Source: an uncultured Verrucomicrobiota bacterium
Lineage (GTDB): Bacteria > Verrucomicrobiota > Verrucomicrobiia > Opitutales > LL51
DNA length: 5,690 nucleotides
NCBI GenBank assembly: GCA_947174645.1
Contig: CAMWJR010000054.1
Coordinates: 1-5,690, forward strand
Direction of reading: 5' to 3'
Part shown: positions 1-5,690 of the stretch, piece after piece
Numbering within the stretch: the first letter of the stretch is position 1
How the letters are laid out: every line of letters begins with the position of its first letter
Notes under the pieces: generated by a model
Told to the model about the DNA's origin: nothing
Seen by the model: only the letters and a program-made list of their open reading frames with translations
Database searches by the model: none
Made by a program: the position numbers and the translations under genes

Positions 1-365
1 ATATAGAGGTGACGCCCATCGGCGGGGAATACGACTTTTTGTGGTCCTACGGCAATGGGCCGAGCATTGGTTTTTAGTTGCCGCGTAAAGAAGTCATTGA
101 AGGAGGTAAATTCGTTGAGCTGTTTTACGCACATCGACGTATCAACCTGATAATTTTCAACGAACGGTTTAATCTTCTTTTTTGACGAGGGCCATCGCAT
201 AAGCCAACCGTAGAGCTCGGAGACCGCCTTACGTTTAATCACCTGATTAAGGGCTAACTTTCCAACCGCAGAGCTATAAAGAAATCGAAGAAAGGCCTCC
301 GCATAAACCCGTTCCTGCTCGAGTTTTTGCGTATATCGGTTGAAGAACTGGACCTCCTTTCCCAT
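1..365 (-). CDS. psd: Phosphatidylserine decarboxylase, N-terminal part (cut by window edge)
   Basis: Psd decarboxylates phosphatidylserine to phosphatidylethanolamine at the inner membrane, the last step of that phospholipid pathway. Reading the minus strand from an ATG at 365-363 gives 121 open codons to the left edge. Visible marks are FFNRYTQKLEQERV (residues 7-20), the motif FNDFFTR (89-95) followed by ARPI (101-104), and PADGR (114-118). In this family the Asp of PADG (here D116) belongs to the Asp-His-Ser triad that drives self-cleavage. The His and the C-terminal LGST-type cleavage site, where the pyruvoyl group forms, lie beyond the window and cannot be checked. The NR-x-T-x-K-x-EQE pattern near the start resembles the Psd branch of chlamydiae and clostridia, from memory. 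The frame stays open upstream to a TGA at 450-452 but has no ATG, GTG or TTG there, so the ATG at 365 is the only ordinary start. No Shine-Dalgarno sequence precedes it. The gene follows the nucleotidyltransferase in the same direction after 142 bases. The family assignment is firm; the start is likely. Confidence 0.9.
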   Translation of the reverse strand, partial: MGKEVQFFNRYTQKLEQERVYAEAFLRFLYSSAVGKLALNQVIKRKAVSELYGWLMRWPSSKKKIKPFVENYQVDTSMCVKQLNEFTSFNDFFTRQLKTNARPIAVGPQKVVFPADGRHLY

Positions 366-385
366 CGGTACGGGGGTGAGTGAAA

Positions 386-416
386 CAAATTTTTCCCAAA
401 TGGAAAGGAAAATTTG
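386..416 (-). repeat. A+T-rich imperfect inverted repeat in the psd leader
   Basis: The arms are caaatttttcc (386-396) and ggaaaatttg (407-416). They are complementary apart from one extra T in the left arm, and a 10-base spacer separates them. The repeat lies about 20 bases upstream of the psd ATG and about 90 bases past the nucleotidyltransferase stop. In minus-strand RNA it could form a weak hairpin, but no real U-tract follows, so an intrinsic terminator is not supported. A protein-binding site, a leader hairpin or chance A+T-rich sequence are all possible. Confidence 0.35.
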
Positions 417-507
417 AAACAGCTCACACTTGACGATTCGCGATACATGTCAACGCCAGATCCTCAAGTACATTAATTTTTGTTTCAAAGACTTTTGGAG
501 CGTCATT

Positions 508-1362
508 TTAATAGTACCCCTGGTCAATGAGATGATTCAGCTGGGCTTCGGCGTAAGGAAGGTCATCGAGGTACGTCAATCCCAACCAGTGTGCTTGTGT
601 CGGTATCAGTTCCATCGGTGTCGGTATATCGGATGCTGTAATCGTTGTGGGGAGAAAGAATTCGGCCTCTTCGTTAGAGGCGTTATTTTTGAGGAATGCC
701 TTAAATTTGCGCTCCAGGATTGGAAATATCGATCGATTTAATGCGAAAAGATTCAGCGACACGGGCTGTTGAGGAGGAAGTATCACCTTTCGCTGTGAGC
801 GATGTTCAACGGCTTCGATGATACCCGTTGCATTGCGTTGGATCTGAACATATTCTTCGATATGAATGATTCGGTTTCCCTCTGTTCGAATTACCCCGCG
901 CGAAACCGCCCCGTTCGGCGAAAGCGTGTTTTCTAAAAAATATCCGACGCAACCATAATTTTGACCTCTGGAACGACACAAAAACTGTACCGCATCTTCC
1001 ACCGTCTCCCGACCATAATAATCATCCGCATTGAGCACCAAAAATTGCTCTCGCGCAAAAGGTTCCGCGCAAAGGAGGGCATGGCCCGTTCCCCAAGGCT
1101 TTGTCCGCTGCGGCCCCTTCTGGTCCTGGAATACGAAATCAAACTTCATTTCCGATAACGCAGGGACCAGCTCCTGTTGGAAGTAGGGCAATAGACCCGA
1201 ACGCGTAACGATGATGACGTGCCGAATTCCCGCCTTTTGCCCGTCGATGAGGTTAAACCGAATCAACGGCCACTGATATCGCGATAAAGCGACAATTTGC
1301 TTAGCCGCCCCAAACCGCCGTCCCATCCCTGCCGCCAAAATGACCACCGACACATCTTTCAC
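508..1362 (-). CDS. Nucleotidyltransferase family protein (NDP-sugar pyrophosphorylase fold)
   Basis: Family members transfer a nucleotidyl group from an NTP to a phosphorylated substrate, usually a sugar phosphate, releasing pyrophosphate. The substrate of this branch is not known to me. The 284-residue protein opens with the nucleotide-binding signature LAAGMGRRFGAAKQ (residues 9-22), in which the GMG-R-GxxKQ pattern is typical. It continues with KPWGTGHAL (88-96), a base- and ribose-contacting region in related enzymes, and NADDYYG (111-117), which occupies the place of the metal-binding acidic motif. VSLNLFALN (201-209) and EFFLP (234-238) precede a C-terminal HWLGLTYLDD segment (258-267); all three recur in the soluble bacterial 'nucleotidyltransferase' branch. 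There is no signal peptide or membrane segment, so it should be cytoplasmic. The start is GTG (1362-1360), because an in-frame TAG at 1381-1383 closes the frame upstream with no other start. No Shine-Dalgarno sequence is visible. The gene is divergent from the unknown gene at 1451 and precedes psd, perhaps in one transcript. The fold is certain; any exact reaction would be a guess. Confidence 0.88.
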   Translation of the reverse strand: MKDVSVVILAAGMGRRFGAAKQIVALSRYQWPLIRFNLIDGQKAGIRHVIIVTRSGLLPYFQQELVPALSEMKFDFVFQDQKGPQRTKPWGTGHALLCAEPFAREQFLVLNADDYYGRETVEDAVQFLCRSRGQNYGCVGYFLENTLSPNGAVSRGVIRTEGNRIIHIEEYVQIQRNATGIIEAVEHRSQRKVILPPQQPVSLNLFALNRSIFPILERKFKAFLKNNASNEEAEFFLPTTITASDIPTPMELIPTQAHWLGLTYLDDLPYAEAQLNHLIDQGYY

Positions 1363-1416
1363 GCCCCAAAAGTGAAAATTCTAAACCCAATGACCAGACC
1401 GAATCGCTAGGAAGGA

Positions 1417-1444
1417 TTGATATTTGAAAAATTTTTTATAAAAT
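1417..1444 (+). promoter_or_regulatory. Candidate sigma-70-type promoter for the unknown gene at 1451
   Basis: TTGATA at 1417-1422 and TAAAAT at 1439-1444 are separated by 16 bases, a good match to -35 and -10 consensus boxes in spacing and sequence. An overlapping TATAAA at 1437-1442 is an alternative -10 box with a poorer spacer. Initiation 6-7 bases past TAAAAT would fall at 1450-1451, on or next to the ATG, giving a leaderless mRNA. The local A+T richness makes chance matches likely, so confidence is moderate at best. Confidence 0.4.
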
Positions 1445-1450
1445 TAGCGC

Positions 1451-2134
1451 ATGAATATCAGCTCGATTGGCACAAGTATCGTTAATTGGTTTAAAAGTCT
1501 TCCGAGCAAGTTTTGTAGTCTTTTCCGCAAAGGGAAGGGAAGTGTTCAGATTTCAAACGCCCAGAGTAAGGATCCTAATGTCCATAATGGAACATTAGGT
1601 AACGTGGGCCTAAGCGATGCTCAGCATTTTGAGAAATCTGTAAACCGTACGCGTCAAGCGCCTATGTCCTTTGAAGCGTGGTGTGGCCTGTGTACTACAG
1701 AACGGGAAAATATTCGTGCACAGTTCCGAACAGATGCGAAACTAAGCCAGACCATTAAGCAATTTGTCGCCAGTGAAGCGTTTATCGATGATACCGAAGT
1801 CGGCAAAGCAGCGTGCTACAAGTTTGCAAAGGAAATTTTTGCCCAAGTACTCGGTGGTATGACTCAAACGGCGCTGGGTGCACACGATATCGCGCTAGAG
1901 GTACGACAGTGCATTTTTCAGTTTGTGTCGGAAGTGGACGAGGCTAAAACGAGAAATGATTTTGGCCCATGGCCAGATGACGTCGAACGCCTGAGAGATG
2001 CCTTTACGCCGGAGGTTGCGGAGGAATTTACGACGCATATGGAAATCATCGCGCAGCCCGAAGACAATTCTCCCATTTGGATACCCAATACAACTGACGC
2101 TGGAGAAACTGCGTTTCCGAAAATTAATCCTTAG
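1451..2134 (+). CDS. Hypothetical protein, 227 residues, no family recognised
   Basis: I do not recognise this protein. The frame is open from an ATG at 1451 to a TAG at 2132-2134. It has balanced composition and is not antisense to another gene except at its last 11 bases, so it is probably real. The first 30 residues are basic and amphipathic, with Ser, Ile and Asn at the very start (MNISSIGTSI) and then Trp, Phe, Leu and Lys/Arg. They lack the uninterrupted hydrophobic core of a Sec signal peptide. Residues 31-70 look low in structure (Ser, Asn, Gly, Gln). Residues 73-165 look helical and contain four of the five cysteines outside the N-terminus (C78, C81, C122, C154 are the ones there; the remaining one is C22). 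The C-terminal quarter is acidic, with prolines near the end. The N-terminal composition would suit a type III secretion signal or membrane-surface attachment, but no system is visible here to support either. The gene is divergent from the nucleotidyltransferase and converges on the oxidoreductase. There is no Shine-Dalgarno sequence; see the candidate promoter just upstream. Confidence 0.75.
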   Translation: MNISSIGTSIVNWFKSLPSKFCSLFRKGKGSVQISNAQSKDPNVHNGTLGNVGLSDAQHFEKSVNRTRQAPMSFEAWCGLCTTERENIRAQFRTDAKLSQTIKQFVASEAFIDDTEVGKAACYKFAKEIFAQVLGGMTQTALGAHDIALEVRQCIFQFVSEVDEAKTRNDFGPWPDDVERLRDAFTPEVAEEFTTHMEIIAQPEDNSPIWIPNTTDAGETAFPKINP

Positions 2135-5100
2135 TTCCGTTGGCGAGCTGCTTCAAAAATACGAATTTTTCCTGAATGCGTGCCGTCTCTTCCGCAATCA
2201 GTTGTTGAGCACGTTCCGGGTGGTTCCGCTGTAAGGCGTTGAAGCGCGTTTCACCCGCCATGTAGTCTGCTAGCGGTAGCGTCGGCGCTTTGGAATCAAG
2301 CTGGAATTTGCTCTTCGGATCATAGCGGTAGAGGGGCCAGTGGCCACATTGAACCGCCTTTTTTTGTTGATCGAGTCCGCGACGCAAATCAAACCCGTGC
2401 GCAATACAAGAACAATAGGCGACGACCAACGATGGGCCGTGGTACGCATCCGCCTCCAACATCGCACGGACGGTCTGATTGTCATTGGCGCCTAAGGCGA
2501 CTTGTGCGACGTAGATGTTGCCGTAGCTCATCGCGAGACGGCCGATATCCTTTTTGGGTAGCGATTTTCCCTCAGCGGCAAACTTAGCAACTGCTCCCGC
2601 AGGTGTCGACTTCGACTGTTGTCCTCCGGTGTTGGAATACACCTCCGTATCGAGAATGAGCACATTGATATCACGGCCACTCGCTAAAACATGATCGAGA
2701 CCGCCATAGCCAATGTCATAGGCCCAGCCGTCGCCACCAATGATCCAAGTCGTCTTGCGGACGAGGTTTTCCGCGAGATCACGAAGCAAGATTTGCTCCG
2801 AGGTAAGATCAGGTTCCGCGAGTCGTTGCTGCAATTGCCGGACGGCTTGGCGCTGTTCTGGAATGGTCTCTGCCGCATAGATTTTGTCGACCAGTGACGA
2901 CCCGATAACCGTGGCGTTCTTTTGGAGAAGTTCGCTCGCGATGAGGCGTTTCTTTTCGGTTGCCAGCTGGATGCCAAACCCGAATTCTGCGTTATCCTCA
3001 AAGAGCGAGTTTGCCCAAGCCGGACCATATCCTTCCGCATTTACCGTATACGGCGTTGTGGGGAGATTCCCACCGTAAATGGAAGAGCAACCCGTTGCGT
3101 TTGAAATCAACAAATGATCGCCAAAAAGCTGGGTTAAAAGCTTGATGTACGGAGTTTCGCCACAGCCCGCACATGCGCCTGAAAACTCAAAGAGCGGTGT
3201 CCGGAATTGAGACGTTTTCACGTCTTTGACTTCCAGAATTTCCGGCGTCGGCAACTGTTGGAAGAAAGTGTAGTTTTGCTGTGCCTGTTCGGTTTCTTTC
3301 GCGACCATATTGAGTGCCTTTTTCGTCGGATCTTGACGGTTTTTCGCAGGACAGACTTCATGACAAAGACCACAACCCGTGCAGTCCATTGGCGATACCT
3401 GGACGGTAAACTTTTGACCGGCTATAGCGCGATAGTCGGTAGAAGGGAATCCTTCAGGAGCACCATTGAGCATCGATTCGGGGTAATATTTTGTGCGGAT
3501 TGCGGCGTGTGGGCAAACCGAAGAACATTTATTACACTGAACACAGACCGAAGGATCCCACTCGGGAATCTCTTGAGCGATATCGCGTTTTTCCCATTGG
3601 GATGTCGCACTAGGCCAACGCCCATCGATCGGCATTGCGCTGACCGGTAATGTGTCGCCTTCTTGGCGCATCATCGGTGCGATCACGTTACGGACAAATG
3701 TGGGTGCTTCTAGCGAAACAATTTCGGAGCGATGTACATGGCCATCAACCGCTTGTACCGGGACCGGATGTAGGTGCGCAAGCGCCTGATCGACAGCTTC
3801 AAAGTTTTGCTGAATGACGGATTCTCCCTTTTTAGCGTATGTTTTCTGAATCGCCTGCTTGATTTTTGCAATCGCTTCCTCACGCGGTAAAATGCCTGAA
3901 ATCGCAAAGAAACACGTCTGCATAATGGTGTTAATGCGGCCACCCATGCCTGCTTGGCGTGCAACCTGATAGGCGTCGATTGTGTAGACTTGGAGGTGTT
4001 TTCGTGTAATATCTTCCTGTACTTCGCGAACAAGATGTCCCCAAAGATCTTTGGGCGTATAGGGAGCGTTGAGTAGAAGTACCGCTCCGTCACGTGCGTG
4101 TTTTAAAAGGTCGTAGCGGTTGATGAACGAAAATTGGTGACAGCCGATAAAGTCTGCGTTTTGAATGAGGTAGGGCGCTTCGATCGGTTCATCGCCAAAC
4201 CGTAGGTGTGAAATCGTCATCGCGCCCGATTTTTTCGAGTCATAGACGAAATACGCCTGGGCGTACTGGTCGGTTTCGTTGCTGATAATTTTGACGGTAT
4301 TTTTATTCGCGCCAACGGTTCCATCGGAGCCGAGACCGAAAAACATCGCTTCAAAAATATTTTTCTGCGGCAGTTGGTAACTGGGATCGTACGCCAACGA
4401 TGTGTGGGTAACATCATCGTCGATTCCGACCGTAAAATGATTGCGCGGGTTCGGCTTTTGGAGCTCGGCAAAGACCGCTTTTGCCATAGCCGGCGAAAAT
4501 TCCTTCGACCCTAAACCGTAGCGTCCACCGATAACACGTACGGAGCGACCGGCTTGTTGTAGTGCGGCAGCGACATCTAAGAAGAGCGGTTCGCCAAGTG
4601 CGCCTGGTTCTTTAGTGCGATCTAAAACGGCAATCGATTGTACCGTTTCTGGGAGCGCTTTGAGAAAGTGTTCGAGCGAAAATGGTCGGAAAAGCCGTAC
4701 CTTGAGAACGCCAACTTTTTCGCCATGGCGGTTACATTCTTCTGCAACCTGACGGAGCGTTTCGGTACTCGATCCCATCGCGATGACGACACGGTCTGCA
4801 TCGGGTGCACCGTAGTAGTCGAAGAGCTGGTAATGACGTCCTGTGCGCTGAGCGAGTTTGTCGAAATATTTTTCTAGAATCGCGGGGACACGTGCATAGA
4901 AAGCGTTACCCGCTTCGCGTGCCTGAAAGAAAACATCTGGGTTTTGCGCTGTTCCTCGGATTGAAGGGTGATCCGGTGTCAGTGCCCGCTGCCGCATCTC
5001 GGTAATATATTCTTCTTCGATGAGAGCACGAAGATCGTCGTCCGATAGTAACTGACAGTTATTAATTTCGTGCGAAGTTCGGAAGCCGTCGAAAAAGTGT

Positions 5101-5606
5101 ACAAATGGGATCCGTGATTCGAGAGTTGCTGCGTGAGCGACTGCGGCCATGTCATGGGCCTCTTGGACGGACGATGATACCAGAAAAGCAAAACCGGTCG
5201 ATCGGCATGCCATCACGTCGGAATGATCACCGAAAATTGATAACGCATGGGTTGCAACAGATCGTGCCGTCACATGCATACAAAACGGTGTCAATTCTCC
5301 TGCGATTTTAAACATATTGGGGAGCATTAACAGTAGTCCCTGTGATGCAGTGAACGTAGTTGCCAGGGTACCCGCTTGTAGCGCACCGTGTAAAGCTCCG
5401 GCGACACCGCCTTCGGATTGGAGCTGTGCGATTTCCGGAGCGATTCTCCAGAGATTTTTTTGACCTTTCGCGTGCCATTCGTCACAAAACTCAGCCATAG
5501 CCGAAGAAGGCGTAATTGGATAGATGGCGATGATTTCACTCAAGCGGTAAGCGACCGATGCTGTTGCCTCATTTGCGTCGAGGATCGCGAGGTGCGTTTG
5601 TTTCAT
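2124..5606 (-). CDS. nifJ: Pyruvate:ferredoxin (flavodoxin) oxidoreductase, single chain
   Basis: This enzyme converts pyruvate and CoA to acetyl-CoA and CO2, reducing ferredoxin or flavodoxin; it uses thiamine diphosphate (TPP) and three [4Fe-4S] clusters in the cytoplasm. From the ATG at 5606 it has 1160 residues, near the usual length. Domains in order: the N-terminal catalytic domain with YPITPSS (29-35); domain II, then GRYGLGSKEF (361-370); the gamma domain with GLGSDGTVGANKN (424-436) and KKSGAMTISHLRFG; a two-cluster ferredoxin domain with C688, C691, C694, C698 and C742, C745, C748, C752; and the TPP-binding domain. The proximal cluster would use C812, C815, C840 and C1067. Mg/TPP ligands would be D959, T987 and V989. 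Likely active-site residues T32, E65, R115 and N992 line up with those of the Desulfovibrio africanus enzyme as I recall them. It ends without the extra C-terminal domain of that enzyme. A GTG at 5657 would add 17 residues that resemble nothing in the family, so I prefer the ATG. The symbol does not imply nitrogen fixation; no nif gene is visible. Confidence 0.97.
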   Translation of the reverse strand: MKQTHLAILDANEATASVAYRLSEIIAIYPITPSSAMAEFCDEWHAKGQKNLWRIAPEIAQLQSEGGVAGALHGALQAGTLATTFTASQGLLLMLPNMFKIAGELTPFCMHVTARSVATHALSIFGDHSDVMACRSTGFAFLVSSSVQEAHDMAAVAHAATLESRIPFVHFFDGFRTSHEINNCQLLSDDDLRALIEEEYITEMRQRALTPDHPSIRGTAQNPDVFFQAREAGNAFYARVPAILEKYFDKLAQRTGRHYQLFDYYGAPDADRVVIAMGSSTETLRQVAEECNRHGEKVGVLKVRLFRPFSLEHFLKALPETVQSIAVLDRTKEPGALGEPLFLDVAAALQQAGRSVRVIGGRYGLGSKEFSPAMAKAVFAELQKPNPRNHFTVGIDDDVTHTSLAYDPSYQLPQKNIFEAMFFGLGSDGTVGANKNTVKIISNETDQYAQAYFVYDSKKSGAMTISHLRFGDEPIEAPYLIQNADFIGCHQFSFINRYDLLKHARDGAVLLLNAPYTPKDLWGHLVREVQEDITRKHLQVYTIDAYQVARQAGMGGRINTIMQTCFFAISGILPREEAIAKIKQAIQKTYAKKGESVIQQNFEAVDQALAHLHPVPVQAVDGHVHRSEIVSLEAPTFVRNVIAPMMRQEGDTLPVSAMPIDGRWPSATSQWEKRDIAQEIPEWDPSVCVQCNKCSSVCPHAAIRTKYYPESMLNGAPEGFPSTDYRAIAGQKFTVQVSPMDCTGCGLCHEVCPAKNRQDPTKKALNMVAKETEQAQQNYTFFQQLPTPEILEVKDVKTSQFRTPLFEFSGACAGCGETPYIKLLTQLFGDHLLISNATGCSSIYGGNLPTTPYTVNAEGYGPAWANSLFEDNAEFGFGIQLATEKKRLIASELLQKNATVIGSSLVDKIYAAETIPEQRQAVRQLQQRLAEPDLTSEQILLRDLAENLVRKTTWIIGGDGWAYDIGYGGLDHVLASGRDINVLILDTEVYSNTGGQQSKSTPAGAVAKFAAEGKSLPKKDIGRLAMSYGNIYVAQVALGANDNQTVRAMLEADAYHGPSLVVAYCSCIAHGFDLRRGLDQQKKAVQCGHWPLYRYDPKSKFQLDSKAPTLPLADYMAGETRFNALQRNHPERAQQLIAEETARIQEKFVFLKQLANGTKD

Positions 5607-5682
5607 GCTTTCAGGGCAAAAAGCAGAAAAAGCGGTTTCCGTCAATGGCGATTCCACGGATAACGTTTTGTGTTAAGCATAT

Positions 5683-5688
5683 ATTATA
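5683..5688 (-). promoter_or_regulatory. Candidate -10 box for the oxidoreductase gene
   Basis: The minus strand reads TATAAT at 5688-5683, an exact consensus -10 box, upstream of the oxidoreductase gene. Any -35 box would lie beyond the right edge. Initiation would fall near 5676, giving a leader of about 20 bases to the GTG at 5657 or about 70 bases to the preferred ATG at 5606. The surrounding sequence is A+T-rich, so a chance match is possible. Confidence 0.45.
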
Positions 5689-5690
5689 AT

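Noticed and set aside
254..448. A 64-codon minus-strand open frame beginning at 448.
   Set aside because: It is rich in Ser, Arg and Phe and overlaps psd in another frame; the psd frame has clear family motifs.
448..453. TTGACA on the minus strand as the -35 box of a psd promoter.
   Set aside because: No acceptable -10 box lies 15-19 bases downstream, so a single hexamer is not enough.
450..506. An 18-codon minus-strand frame starting one base after the nucleotidyltransferase stop, a possible leader peptide.
   Set aside because: It is very short and basic, has no ribosome binding site, no run of one amino acid and no attenuator-like hairpins.
1378..1383. TAGAAT on the minus strand as a -10 box for the nucleotidyltransferase.
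   Set aside because: No matching -35 box at normal spacing, and the region is A+T-rich.
2105..2117. Small hairpin (GAAAC, 3-base loop, GTTTC) near the convergent gene ends as a terminator.
   Set aside because: The stem is only five A/T-rich pairs and no T-tract follows on either strand.
3207..3650. A 147-codon plus-strand open frame inside the oxidoreductase gene.
   Set aside because: It is antisense to the conserved ferredoxin-domain region; its composition, rich in Arg and Phe, is that of a shadow frame.
3710..4093. A 127-codon minus-strand open frame inside the oxidoreductase gene.
   Set aside because: It is a second frame on the coding strand of a well-conserved gene, Arg/Ser/Lys-rich and without recognisable motifs.

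Overview
The window holds four genes: one running off the left edge, two complete genes of recognised family, and one complete gene I do not recognise. I see no RNA gene, insertion sequence, CRISPR array or phage gene. The longest stretch without a gene is 142 bases (366-507).

Layout, left to right. (1) Positions 1-365, minus strand: the N-terminal 121 codons of a phosphatidylserine decarboxylase (psd). This gene is easily missed because it is cut by the edge. (2) Positions 508-1362, minus strand: a sugar-nucleotidyltransferase-fold protein of 284 residues, upstream of psd and in the same direction. (3) An 88-base divergent intergenic region, rich in A+T on its right side. (4) Positions 1451-2134, plus strand: a 227-residue protein of unknown function, possibly read from a leaderless mRNA. 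(5) Positions 2124-5606 (or 5657), minus strand: a complete single-chain pyruvate:ferredoxin (flavodoxin) oxidoreductase. Its 3' end overlaps the end of the unknown gene by 11 bases, tail to tail. (6) A TATAAT box at the right edge, probably part of the oxidoreductase promoter.

Organism. The oxidoreductase points to anaerobic or microaerobic metabolism, with pyruvate turned into acetyl-CoA and reduced ferredoxin or flavodoxin. The Psd makes phosphatidylethanolamine, and its N-terminal region resembles the Psd branch of chlamydiae and clostridia as I remember them. None of the four starts has a convincing Shine-Dalgarno sequence. Together these fit a bacterium that uses Shine-Dalgarno-independent initiation, possibly a PVC-group (Chlamydiota/Verrucomicrobiota) anaerobe or symbiont. 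This placement is a weak inference and could be wrong.

How the genes relate. The oxidoreductase is a stand-alone catabolic enzyme with no ferredoxin or hydrogenase gene next to it here. The nucleotidyltransferase and psd may be co-transcribed, which would suggest a role in the cell envelope, but the 142-base gap leaves room for a separate psd promoter. I see no clear evidence of a new multi-gene system. The least explained element is the 227-residue protein with its unusual start region.
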